Below are positions 53,488 to 62,148 of a DNA stretch of 64,000 bases, in pieces. A model generated the notes under the pieces. It made no database searches. It was given only the letters and a program-made list of their open reading frames with translations, and had not been told where the DNA came from. A program made the translations under genes and the position numbers. Position 1 is the first letter of the stretch. Each line of letters starts with the position of its first letter. Source of the DNA: DATCIH01 sp036507955 (GTDB taxonomy: Bacteria; Bacillota; Clostridia; Clostridiales; Clostridiaceae); assembly GCA_036507955.1 (NCBI GenBank), contig DATCIH010000046.1:4496-68495 (forward strand), written 5' to 3'.

Positions 53488-54321
53488 TTATTTTATGATG
53501 TAAGGAATCTCCCTGGCGTGACATTCTTGCACTACTGGCATTTCCACCGTCTTGATTCCCTTTAGAAAATAATCTAGGAATTCACTCATTACATCCGTTA
53601 CAAGCTTACCCCCAAAGGCATGCACTCCTCCTGGTATCAGATACATCATCACCGGTACTTCAACCTTTTCCAGGGCATTTCGCAGAAGTCTCGAATGCTC
53701 AGGGGATACAGCTGGATCCTCCGATCCATGCAGAATTAAAAACGGTGGCTCGGTGCCGTTGATATAGTTCATGGGACTTGCTGCTGCTGCACGGCCAAAT
53801 CCGGTTTTTGAAGTCACTGGCACTCCCAGCAGTTCAGCCACGGTTTTATCCAGATCCTCCCTTTTACCTTGAGATGACATTGACATGTCTGTAGGTCCGC
53901 ACATGTCAATAACCGCCTGTACGCTGTAATCTCCCTCAGTGGTCTCCCATTCCTGGTTTCCTTCAGATACACCCATCATTGTACACAGATGTCCTCCTGC
54001 AGAATCACCGGATACCGCTATCTTTCCACCGTTATACCCGTACTTACCTGCATGCTTCTTCAGAAAAAGCAGTGCATCTTTCAGATCCATCATCAGAGTA
54101 GGGAATTGCACTTCATCACAGTATCTGTAGTCCACTGTTGCAACCGCATACCCTTTTTCCAGCATGGGCATGACAAGGTTCCATGTCCTGTTCAGTCCCT
54201 TCCAGCCGCCTCCATGAATCCACATGATAAGTGGAGGATTTTTTTCCTCCGGAAGAAAAATGTCCAAATATAAATCACGGGTTTCTATGCTTTTGTATAA
54301 TATATCCTTATATTCCTTCAT
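53488..54321 (-). CDS. Alpha/beta hydrolase (esterase/lipase, BD-FAE-like)
   Basis: 277 residues from the ATG at 54321, chosen for AGGAGGGGTTAATA before it. Oxyanion hole HGGGWKG (about 35), nucleophile GDSAGGH (about 100), catalytic Asp in HGSEDPAVS and His in GGVHAFGG. This pattern is typical for carboxylesterases that deacetylate or de-feruloylate hemicellulose. Last gene of a minus-strand GH27-GH51-esterase unit, so a plant-wall ester role is likely but inferred. Confidence 0.85.
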   Translation of the reverse strand: MKEYKDILYKSIETRDLYLDIFLPEEKNPPLIMWIHGGGWKGLNRTWNLVMPMLEKGYAVATVDYRYCDEVQFPTLMMDLKDALLFLKKHAGKYGYNGGKIAVSGDSAGGHLCTMMGVSEGNQEWETTEGDYSVQAVIDMCGPTDMSMSSQGKREDLDKTVAELLGVPVTSKTGFGRAAAASPMNYINGTEPPFLILHGSEDPAVSPEHSRLLRNALEKVEVPVMMYLIPGGVHAFGGKLVTDVMSEFLDYFLKGIKTVEMPVVQECHAREIPYIIK

Positions 54322-54338
54322 TATTAACCCCTCCTGTC

Positions 54339-55868
54339 TTATTTCACTTGGTAACGTAGTACGTTCCAACTCAGCGGCGGCAACACGACTTGATTTGTGT
54401 CAACACTCACATCCTTAGGGATTATGCGCTCTGGATTCCTAAAGGTGTTTACGGCAAGGGGTTGACTGTCGTTCATCTGTATGTGCTGTATAAGCTTTAT
54501 GCTATCAAATTGCAGCTTGCAATCCAATTCCACACTCTCACGTAGGCTTAGGTTTACTACAAACACTGTAACAAACCCGGTTTCCTCGTCATAAACACTT
54601 GCTGTCTGGATAAAAGGCTGTTCTCCAAATCCAACCGTCTTCTTCAGCGGACTTTCCAGCGTTGGACGCAATGCTACACCTTTAGCATAGGTGGCAGCGT
54701 GCTGGAAGGGGTAAAAGGTAGTCTGCTTGTAAGAGCCACCATTTGGATCAACTGCAACCATGCTTCCTATTACAATAGATTGGCAGGCGATTTTTACCCG
54801 GTCGCACTTGTTGATGAAAGTGATGATCAAGCTGCCAAACAGCACTGCATCAATTAGGTTCATGGCAAAAACGCGCCCTCCATTCTCAGGAATTGCACGT
54901 TCGCTCCAGTCAAGCCCTTCAGCCGTTGCAGTCTGGCTGGACATCACACCCCATTCGTCGAAGCAGATATTTATTGTTTTATACGAGTATTTCACACCCT
55001 TCACAAAATCTGCAGCGGCGCAAACTGTGTCGATGAAGTTGCTCATGTCCAAGGAGATGCAAGGCAGATCCTCAGGAGTGAACTGGGACGGAAACATACT
55101 TCCCTTCACGCTCTCTGGGTCGTAGTTGTAATAACGATGTATTGAAAGATAATCAATGCTGTCATAGCAATTCTCTAGCACGATGCGGTCCCATTCCGGA
55201 TAGGTGGGATGGGATTTGTCATTGGCACAGCTGCCACAGGCCACTAATTCGATATCCGGATCTACAAGACGCAATTGCTTAGCGGTCTCATAGGCTATGC
55301 GGCCATATTCCTCAGCAGTCTTCTCTCCAAGCTGCCAGGTTCCGTCCATCTCATTGCCCAAACACCACATCTTTATATCGTGAGGCTTTTCGTGACCGTA
55401 CTTTTTGCGTAGGTCACTGAAATAAGTACCACCATCAATGTTGGTATACTCGATTTCATAAGAGGCTTCTTCCGCTGTGCCGGTGCCAAGATTAACCGCC
55501 AACATGCAATCTGAGCCTGTTTTCTTAACCCAATCCGTATATTCATCAATGCCCATTTGATTGGTCTCTACATTCTTCCATGCTTTTTCATAACGTACAG
55601 GGCGATTCTCCTTGGGGCCAATTCCGTCCATCCAATGATAGCCGGACACAAAATTACCTCCAGGGTAGCGAATAACAGATGTATTAAGTTCCCGCATCAG
55701 CTGCAACACATCCTTTCGGAAACCTTCCTCGTCAGCTTCGGGATGATCGGGGTTATAAATATTGCCGTAAACAATATTCCTAATGGGTTCAATAAAAGTA
55801 CCGAAAATCCGCTTATCAACAGTTGCAATTGTAAAATCCTTGTCCAATTTAAGTTTTGCTTTCTTCAT
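54339..55868 (-). CDS. GH51 alpha-L-arabinofuranosidase
   Basis: 509 residues from the ATG at 55868, behind GGAGGGTG. Acid/base E173 in CLGNEMDGTW and nucleophile E305 in ICFDEWGV, with RYPGGNFVSGY near residue 67. No signal peptide, so it acts on imported oligosaccharides. Removes terminal arabinofuranose from arabinoxylan or arabinan pieces. Its base composition is visibly richer in GC than nearby genes, consistent with transfer. Confidence 0.93.
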   Translation of the reverse strand: MKKAKLKLDKDFTIATVDKRIFGTFIEPIRNIVYGNIYNPDHPEADEEGFRKDVLQLMRELNTSVIRYPGGNFVSGYHWMDGIGPKENRPVRYEKAWKNVETNQMGIDEYTDWVKKTGSDCMLAVNLGTGTAEEASYEIEYTNIDGGTYFSDLRKKYGHEKPHDIKMWCLGNEMDGTWQLGEKTAEEYGRIAYETAKQLRLVDPDIELVACGSCANDKSHPTYPEWDRIVLENCYDSIDYLSIHRYYNYDPESVKGSMFPSQFTPEDLPCISLDMSNFIDTVCAAADFVKGVKYSYKTINICFDEWGVMSSQTATAEGLDWSERAIPENGGRVFAMNLIDAVLFGSLIITFINKCDRVKIACQSIVIGSMVAVDPNGGSYKQTTFYPFQHAATYAKGVALRPTLESPLKKTVGFGEQPFIQTASVYDEETGFVTVFVVNLSLRESVELDCKLQFDSIKLIQHIQMNDSQPLAVNTFRNPERIIPKDVSVDTNQVVLPPLSWNVLRYQVK

Positions 55869-55908
55869 TTTAACACCCTCCATTCCAAAATTGTTCTATT
55901 ATATGACT

Positions 55909-57204
55909 TTATAAAATATCCGTTAGTTTATAAAGTTTCGCTCCATGCACTAAAACCTCGGTTTCAAAGATATCCTCAAACCCATTAACTGTTTCACTTC
56001 TCCACAACTCCTCAAATCTTTTACCTTTAAAGGAATCTATTCCAATTTCCTTCGCAGTTACCGAAATCTTTTGTATTTCCTCACTTAAGTTAAAAACAGC
56101 AAGATAATAAGCGTCCTCTTCTGTATCCTTGGATAACCATATAGCCTGCTCTTTATTTAGCATGATTTGTTTTGCACCCTTTGAATGTGATAAAAGACGC
56201 AATACTTTTTTATTGGTAAGAATACTCTTAGTCCATTCATCCAACCTGGTTAACTCTGCTCCAAGTATTAAGGGGGACCTAAATATGCACCATAAGGTCA
56301 TCATGGTTATCTGTTCTTCTCTGGTAAAATTCGTAGATCGTTCCTGATTAAATCCTTTTCCCACATATCCCAAAGGCAGCATATCACAATCCGGATAACA
56401 GCCTTCTGACACATGTTTTTGCCATATTTCGCACCGTTCAAACATCTTTAAAAGCAGCGGCCAGTTATCCCAAAAGTCATCGGTTATACGCCACATATTT
56501 GCATACTTTTCATAGTGCCAAGCTTTGTCTATCAAAGCAGGTCCCGGTGAGAGACTGAGTACCATTGGACGCCTGCAGTGCTCTACGGCCTGATGCAGCA
56601 TCTCTATTTCCCTCCTTGCAGAGGGCATATCATATCTTGCTATATCATCACACTTAATAAAATCCACACCCCACTGTGCATACAATTCAAAAATTGAATT
56701 ATAGTATTCCTGTGCCCCCTCTCTATCAACCTCCAATCCGTACATATCCGGATTCCAAGAGCATATAGAGGATGGGTCTGCAATTTGATTAGCTGTAGCT
56801 TGGGTTCCTAAAACCTTCATATGATTGTGTGCAGCAATTCTAGGAATACCACGCATGATATGTATCCCGAATTTTAGACCAAGACTGTGTATATAATCAG
56901 CCAGTGGCTTAAAGCCTTGCCCCTTCACTGATGATGGAAAACGGTGAGGACAGGGAAGTAATCTTGAATATTCATCAATTTCCACTTTCCAAAAAGGAAT
57001 GTATTGATACCGATCTCTTTGAGTACCCGCATCATAGGAATACCATTCGATATCTACTACAATATATTCCCATCCAGATTCTTTAAGATGCTCAGCCATA
57101 TACTTCGCATTCCCCTTAACCTGTTCCTCATTGACAGTAGTGTCGTAATAGTCATAGCTGTTCCAGCCCATGGGAGGGGTAATTGCAAATTTATTCTTGT
57201 TCAT
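55909..57204 (-). CDS. GH27 family alpha-galactosidase-like glycosidase
   Basis: 431 residues. TPPMGWNSYDYY start, DIEWY (YIVVDIEWY) strand, nucleophile D186 in DFIKCDD and acid/base about D243 in RITDDFWDNW. The C-terminal beta-sandwich is at about 340-431. GH27 includes alpha-galactosidases and beta-L-arabinopyranosidases; the substrate is uncertain. No signal peptide. First gene of the GH27-GH51-esterase operon, with 40 bases to GH51. Confidence 0.9.
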   Translation of the reverse strand: MNKNKFAITPPMGWNSYDYYDTTVNEEQVKGNAKYMAEHLKESGWEYIVVDIEWYSYDAGTQRDRYQYIPFWKVEIDEYSRLLPCPHRFPSSVKGQGFKPLADYIHSLGLKFGIHIMRGIPRIAAHNHMKVLGTQATANQIADPSSICSWNPDMYGLEVDREGAQEYYNSIFELYAQWGVDFIKCDDIARYDMPSARREIEMLHQAVEHCRRPMVLSLSPGPALIDKAWHYEKYANMWRITDDFWDNWPLLLKMFERCEIWQKHVSEGCYPDCDMLPLGYVGKGFNQERSTNFTREEQITMMTLWCIFRSPLILGAELTRLDEWTKSILTNKKVLRLLSHSKGAKQIMLNKEQAIWLSKDTEEDAYYLAVFNLSEEIQKISVTAKEIGIDSFKGKRFEELWRSETVNGFEDIFETEVLVHGAKLYKLTDIL

Positions 57205-57367
57205 ATGAAAATCCTCCTTTAGAGAATATTTTATGTAAACTTATTGTAAAATCATTGGACTTTTACTCTTGATTTCATCTTACATGTATTTACTAATATA
57301 TACTGGCAATATATTAACCTAATATAGCCATCTATTGCTGTGGGTAGAAATAAAATAGAGATTATAA

Positions 57368-57403
57368 TAAAAAGCTTGTAAACTTTGAGTTCACAAGCTT
57401 TTA
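57368..57403. terminator. Hairpin between the epimerase remnant and GH27
   Basis: AAAAGCTTGT and ACAAGCTTTT pair across a 14-base loop that can extend by AAC/GTT. It lies just beyond the remnant's stop and has T-rich ends. Confidence 0.65.
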
Positions 57404-57429
57404 TGAAACCTATAAGAATTACCTATTCT

Positions 57430-57678
57430 TTATTTTCTATTTCTTGCCTTGGACAAAAATTCCTCGTAAGACGCGATCATCAAATCCATTTTATCATTAA
57501 GTTCTTCATCTATGGTTTGAAGCTTTGTATTGTCCATATAATATGCAATTGATTGTCTTATTCCTACTTCAAAATGTGTTATTGCAAGATATCCGGGAAC
57601 GAAACTTTTTATTTTACTGTTATCTACAATATAACTGTTAGAGAGATCCCCAAATAAACCGGCCTCAAGTTCAGGCAT
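57430..57678 (-). pseudogene. NAD-dependent epimerase/dehydratase, C-terminal remnant
   Basis: 82 residues. FGDLSNSYIVDNSKIKSFVPGY, then FEVGIRQSIAYYMDN resemble the end of sugar SDR epimerases (DNSKIK...VP...GI), but the NAD-binding N-terminus is absent. Upstream is non-coding sequence leading to the divergent glycyl radical enzyme gene. Best read as a truncated former member of the sugar cluster. Confidence 0.6.
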
Positions 57679-57819
57679 GAAAATAGAAATACATTCAGAG
57701 GTAATGTCATGTTTCTTGCACTCCCTTTATTTAATTAATTATCTAAATATGTACATAATTTTATACTAGCTTACACAAATATCATTGTCAATATTAAACC
57801 ATAATTGATTAATTCATAT

Positions 57820-57832
57820 TATTACGGTAATA
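57820..57832. promoter_or_regulatory. Inverted repeat upstream of the glycyl radical enzyme gene
   Basis: TATTAC G GTAATA, a 6-bp perfect inverted repeat with a one-base centre, 100 bases before the ATG in the divergent gap. A possible operator for a sugar regulator. No regulator gene is in the window. Confidence 0.35.
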
Positions 57833-57931
57833 TAAAAGTAATATAGTAAGCCTTTACATAAATATTTTATGCATTTAATGGATATCCATCCATATCATTA
57901 TGTCATGGAAATTTTTATTAGGAGTGATAAA

Positions 57932-60181
57932 ATGTCTGTTCAATTAAGGTCAATAGATTCTGAGTCGAATTTATGGAATACTTTTGACGCTGTACGGCCT
58001 CATCTTGAAAATCAATATGATGAAATAGAATTCTCTGATGAAACAGGATGTACGTTTGCAGAATTGCAGAATCTGGTGGAAACCTATCTTAGTTCTCATG
58101 TAAGTGAATCCCCTGTTATAAAAAAGGCGAATATCTACAGAATTATTGTAATTCATGGCCGCATTGCAGTAGATCCTTTAGATTGGTTTGCTGATAAACT
58201 GGATTGCGGGAATATATTGAGGAACGTTTGTGATAATTGGAATACAAAAGTAATAGCATGGGATTTACCCTATCAGTCCAGCTTCCTTAATCAGGCTGAA
58301 AAAACTGGCTATTTCCAAGCAGTATTGGATTTAGGACATATCTCACCTGGCTGGAGTTTTATGCTAGAGAATGGTTTAGGCGGTATCCTTGAAAAGGCAA
58401 AAAAATGCCGAGCTGCTCTTGGAGCTTCCATTACAAAAGATCAAGTTGATTTTTATGATTCCCTAGATATGGTGTATACCTCAACTATCAAATTTGCAAA
58501 CAGACTATCTTCACTGGCAGAAAAAATGATTACTGAATATCCAGAGCATGCCTTGCGGTTGAAAACAGTCTCTATAGCTCTTAAAAATGTACCGGAGAAA
58601 CGACCTTCCAATTTGCATGAGGTGCTGCAATTCTCATATATTATGCATCAGCTTATAGAAATGGAAGGAGAAAATGTTCGTGCCATGGGTGGGTTTGATA
58701 GAATGTTAAATAAATATTATAAGCAGGATATTGAATCAGGTAGATTAACACGAGATCAAGCAAAGGAGCTTATCAAGTTCTTCTGGACAAAATTTTTCGC
58801 CCGTACAAAGGGAGTAGCAAATGGGAAAAACTTTTATTTCGGAGGACAGGATGAGGATGGGAAAAGTACGGTAAATGATCTTTCCTATACTGCTCTTGAA
58901 GCCTATGAAGAATTGAAGACAACAGATCCCAAACTCTCTGTAAGGTTTTTTAAGGATACACCGGAAGAATTTTTATATAGAGTTGCAGATATTATAAGAA
59001 AAGGACAGACTTCCTTTGTCCTGACGAATGACGAGATAACAATTCCAGCGCTTATGAAACGGGGGAAATCCCTTGAAGAGGCACGTTCTCACCTGCTGAT
59101 TGGATGTTATGAACCCGCAGTTGAAGGAAAAGAAATAGCCTGTAACATGAGCATAAAAATAAATCTTGCAAAAGGAATAGAGCTTGCACTTAATAATGGG
59201 GTGGATCCCTTAAGTAAGAATAGGCTTGGTCCTGAAACAGGTGATCCTGCGAAATTTAATAAATTTAATGAATTTCTCCATGCTTATTTGCTTCAGACCG
59301 ACTATCAGATAACACATGCAATGGAATGTATTAAAGCTTTCGAATTATGCTGGCCAAAGATCAATCCTTCACCGGTGCTTGCAGGAACGTTTATTGACTG
59401 TCTTATTAACGGGAAAGACATTGGTCAGGGCGGACCCAAATATAACAATACCGGATGTATGGGAGCATGTCTTGCAAATGCAGTTGATTCACTTATGGCT
59501 GTAAAGAAACTTGTTTTCGAAGAAAAACGCTTTACTATGAAAGAATTGATAGATATTCTTAAAAATGATTTTCAAGGAGAAGAGCAACTTAGACAATATA
59601 TTATTAACCGGATTCCCAAGTGGGGTAATAATAATACAGAAGTAGATGACCTCTCTAGGAGTATAGTAAACTTTTATACTGACAAGGTTAATAATTCCAA
59701 GAATAATAGAGGGGGGAGTTTCCAGGCCTCAATGTTTACCTTGGATTACAGGTTTATGTTTGGCAAAGTTACCGGATCCCTACCTGACGGAAGAAAAGCT
59801 GGTGTTTACCTGGCTCCTGGAGTAAATGCTATGACTGGAATGGATAAGAGTGGCGTTACAGCACTTATTAATTCTGTTACTAAAATTGATTTTACAGATA
59901 TCCCCAATGGATCGGTGATGGATGTCAACCTTCATCCTACAGCAGTAAATGGAAGAGAAGGACTTGTTGCCTTAGTAGCACTTATAAAAACGTATTTCCA
60001 GAAAGGCGGCTATGGAATTCAGTTTAACATTTTTGATACTGAAATGCTGAAAGCTGCGCAGCTTCATCCCGAAGAGTACTCTACTCTTCAGATAAGGGTT
60101 ACCGGCTGGAATGTTTATTTTGTTTCTCTTTCGGAATACGAGCAGAACCAATTTATTGATGAGAATAAGCATCGCATTTAA
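57932..60181 (+). CDS. Glycyl radical enzyme of unknown substrate (pyruvate formate-lyase family, eliminase-like)
   Basis: 749 residues from the ATG at 57932, behind TTAGGAGTGATAAA; an upstream ATG at 57869 is less likely. Thiyl Cys C392 and base E394 are in IGCYEPA. The glycyl radical G725 is in RVTGWNVYF, 25 residues from the end. The GCxEP motif is shared with glycerol, propanediol and hydroxyproline dehydratases and choline lyase, so a dehydration or C-X cleavage reaction is expected, not PFL (which has two adjacent cysteines). The length is short for the family. Next to its activase in a hemicellulose cluster. Confidence 0.9.
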   Translation: MSVQLRSIDSESNLWNTFDAVRPHLENQYDEIEFSDETGCTFAELQNLVETYLSSHVSESPVIKKANIYRIIVIHGRIAVDPLDWFADKLDCGNILRNVCDNWNTKVIAWDLPYQSSFLNQAEKTGYFQAVLDLGHISPGWSFMLENGLGGILEKAKKCRAALGASITKDQVDFYDSLDMVYTSTIKFANRLSSLAEKMITEYPEHALRLKTVSIALKNVPEKRPSNLHEVLQFSYIMHQLIEMEGENVRAMGGFDRMLNKYYKQDIESGRLTRDQAKELIKFFWTKFFARTKGVANGKNFYFGGQDEDGKSTVNDLSYTALEAYEELKTTDPKLSVRFFKDTPEEFLYRVADIIRKGQTSFVLTNDEITIPALMKRGKSLEEARSHLLIGCYEPAVEGKEIACNMSIKINLAKGIELALNNGVDPLSKNRLGPETGDPAKFNKFNEFLHAYLLQTDYQITHAMECIKAFELCWPKINPSPVLAGTFIDCLINGKDIGQGGPKYNNTGCMGACLANAVDSLMAVKKLVFEEKRFTMKELIDILKNDFQGEEQLRQYIINRIPKWGNNNTEVDDLSRSIVNFYTDKVNNSKNNRGGSFQASMFTLDYRFMFGKVTGSLPDGRKAGVYLAPGVNAMTGMDKSGVTALINSVTKIDFTDIPNGSVMDVNLHPTAVNGREGLVALVALIKTYFQKGGYGIQFNIFDTEMLKAAQLHPEEYSTLQIRVTGWNVYFVSLSEYEQNQFIDENKHRI

Positions 60182-60212
60182 AAAATCTACCTATTTATTG
60201 TGAGGTATAAGC

Positions 60213-61151
60213 ATGGAAGTACAAAAATCAGAAGTAAAAGGCCGTATATTTGATATAAAGTTCTTTGCTATTCATGATGGCCCAGGTATAAGGACAACTA
60301 TATTTTTAAAAGGATGTCCACTAAAATGCATATGGTGTCATAATCCTGAAGGCATAAGTCCCAAAGAAGAAATTGCATATATTACAAAAAAATGTGTGGG
60401 TTGCGGGGTTTGCTTTAAAGTATGCCCCAATGGTGTTTACGGCGTATCAGAAGCTGGGACAAGAATTTTTCAAAGAGATAAATGTAAAATGTGTCTCTCA
60501 TGTATAGATTCCTGCTATCCACAGGCCTTAATGTTATATGGAAAAGAAGTAACTGTAGCTGAAGTGATGGAAAAAGTTCTTCAAGATAGTGATTTTTATA
60601 AAACCTCAAATGGAGGGATTACCTTATCGGGAGGAGAACCGCTAACTCAAGCTGAATTTTCTGCTGAGCTTTTAAAAGGCTGCATAGATAAAGGCATTCA
60701 TACCGCGGTGGACACTTGTGGATATGTAAGGTGGGAGTCTTTTGAGGCAGTACTTCCCTATACTAAGATGTTTCTTTATGATTTTAAGCACATCGATGAT
60801 GAAGCACATATAAAATATACAGGTGTCTCAAACCAGCTTATAATTGAAAATCTTGTGAAGCTTGGTAGTCGGGGCGTTCCAATTGAAATAAGGATACCTG
60901 TCATTCCAGGTATAAATGATAATGCCGAGTATGCTAAAAGAACCGGTGAACTACTGGGAAGGATTCCTGCAATTACTGCAGTAAGGCTGTTAAAATATCA
61001 TAACTTGGCGAAATCAAAATATATATCCTTAGGTAAACCCGAAAGGATGCCTGAAACTTCAGATAATCAATCTGCAAAAATCGATGAATATGCGAGTTTT
61101 CTTGAACAATATGGACTAAAGGTTTTCAACCCAAATAAAGAGGAGCTGTAA
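60213..61151 (+). CDS. Glycyl radical enzyme activating enzyme (radical SAM)
   Basis: 312 residues. Radical SAM CPLKCIWCHNPEG (CxxxCxxC at about residues 30-37), then a two-cluster ferredoxin insert (CVGCGVCFKVCPNG and CKMCLSCIDSCYPQ), GGEPLTQ and DTCGYV. The insert is standard for activases of eliminase-type glycyl radical enzymes. It installs the radical on the preceding enzyme, 31 bases upstream. Strictly anaerobic activity is expected. Confidence 0.95.
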   Translation: MEVQKSEVKGRIFDIKFFAIHDGPGIRTTIFLKGCPLKCIWCHNPEGISPKEEIAYITKKCVGCGVCFKVCPNGVYGVSEAGTRIFQRDKCKMCLSCIDSCYPQALMLYGKEVTVAEVMEKVLQDSDFYKTSNGGITLSGGEPLTQAEFSAELLKGCIDKGIHTAVDTCGYVRWESFEAVLPYTKMFLYDFKHIDDEAHIKYTGVSNQLIIENLVKLGSRGVPIEIRIPVIPGINDNAEYAKRTGELLGRIPAITAVRLLKYHNLAKSKYISLGKPERMPETSDNQSAKIDEYASFLEQYGLKVFNPNKEEL

Positions 61152-61154
61152 AAC

Positions 61155-61196
61155 ATGAGTATGAGGTTGCAAGGAAGAGTTGTGACGTCAGGGTAG
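61155..61196 (+). pseudogene. Short-chain dehydrogenase N-terminal remnant
   Basis: The frame MSMRLQGRVVTSG then TAG resembles the start of an SDR (MxLxGKVxxVTG). The rest of such a gene is not seen in the 60 bases before the transporter. Short, so support is weak. Confidence 0.3.
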
Positions 61197-61251
61197 CCTC
61201 AGGGGGGACCATAAATCATCATTAATAGAATCCATTGCAACAGGGGGTATC

Positions 61252-62148
61252 ATGGGGTATATATATTTGGTTATTGCTTCACTGATGTGGAGCTTTGTAG
61301 GTATTTTGGTAAAAACAGCCTCAAGTATGGTAGACAGCAGTGTTATTACCCTGTGCCGATTTTTTTTTGGTGCTGTTCTTCTAGCATGTTTTCTGCTAAT
61401 TAAAGAAAAAAGGCTCCGGGTATTCTGGAGGGACAAATGGATCTGGGTCGGTGTCATTGGAAAGAGCGGAAATTATATTTTCGAAAATATAGCAATTACC
61501 ATGGGTTTTGCCTATGGTAATGTTGTGGTATGGCCTGTACAGGCTATTTTTCTTACAGCTGTATCTGTTTTGTTTTTCCAAGAGAAGATGTATTTTCGCA
61601 AGGCACTGGCTGTTATGTTATGTATTGCGGGAGTCATATTGATAAGTTGGAGAGGATTGCCGATAAAGCAATTTTGGGGAGCCAACCTAATTCCTTTGGG
61701 TTTGTTTGCAATTGCTGCTATTGGAGCAGGTATTCACGTCATCAGCCAAAAGAAGCTCGTACAAAATATGGATTCCTTACATATGAATTTTTCAGTTTTT
61801 CTACTATCTTCAATGCTGACTGCAGTTCCGGTTCCCTTTACATTAAAGGTATCGTCCCATGCCAATATATTGGCGGTATGTTCCCTTGTGGGTCTTGGCA
61901 TCATAACGGGAGCAAGTTTTTACTTGTATGCAGAAGCATTGAAACGGATTCCATTTCTCATAGCAGTTACTATCAGCAATATAAGTGTTATATTTACGCT
62001 TATATGGGCTTGGCTATTTTTCCATGAAGTGATTAATATGTATATGATTGCAGGTGCTGCTATCATGTTGGTAGGTCTTATACTTATCAATATTCCCAAA
62101 GATCTAGCAAAAAAGGAGGATAAAATTTATGAAGAAGCTTCAAATTAG
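61252..62148 (+). CDS. EamA/DMT family transporter
   Basis: 298 residues with about ten membrane spans and two EamA repeats (about 5-135 and 150-290). No substrate motif. Between the glycyl radical pair and GH39 on the same strand; its 3' end overlaps the GH39 start by 20 bases. It may export a product of the radical enzyme or import a sugar or metabolite. That is inference. Confidence 0.85.
   Translation: MGYIYLVIASLMWSFVGILVKTASSMVDSSVITLCRFFFGAVLLACFLLIKEKRLRVFWRDKWIWVGVIGKSGNYIFENIAITMGFAYGNVVVWPVQAIFLTAVSVLFFQEKMYFRKALAVMLCIAGVILISWRGLPIKQFWGANLIPLGLFAIAAIGAGIHVISQKKLVQNMDSLHMNFSVFLLSSMLTAVPVPFTLKVSSHANILAVCSLVGLGIITGASFYLYAEALKRIPFLIAVTISNISVIFTLIWAWLFFHEVINMYMIAGAAIMLVGLILINIPKDLAKKEDKIYEEASN

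Noticed and set aside
61530..62027. 165-codon ORF within the EamA transporter
   Set aside because: Same strand, different frame, rich in Cys/Ser/Tyr, no ribosome binding site. The EamA frame is clearly the coding one.
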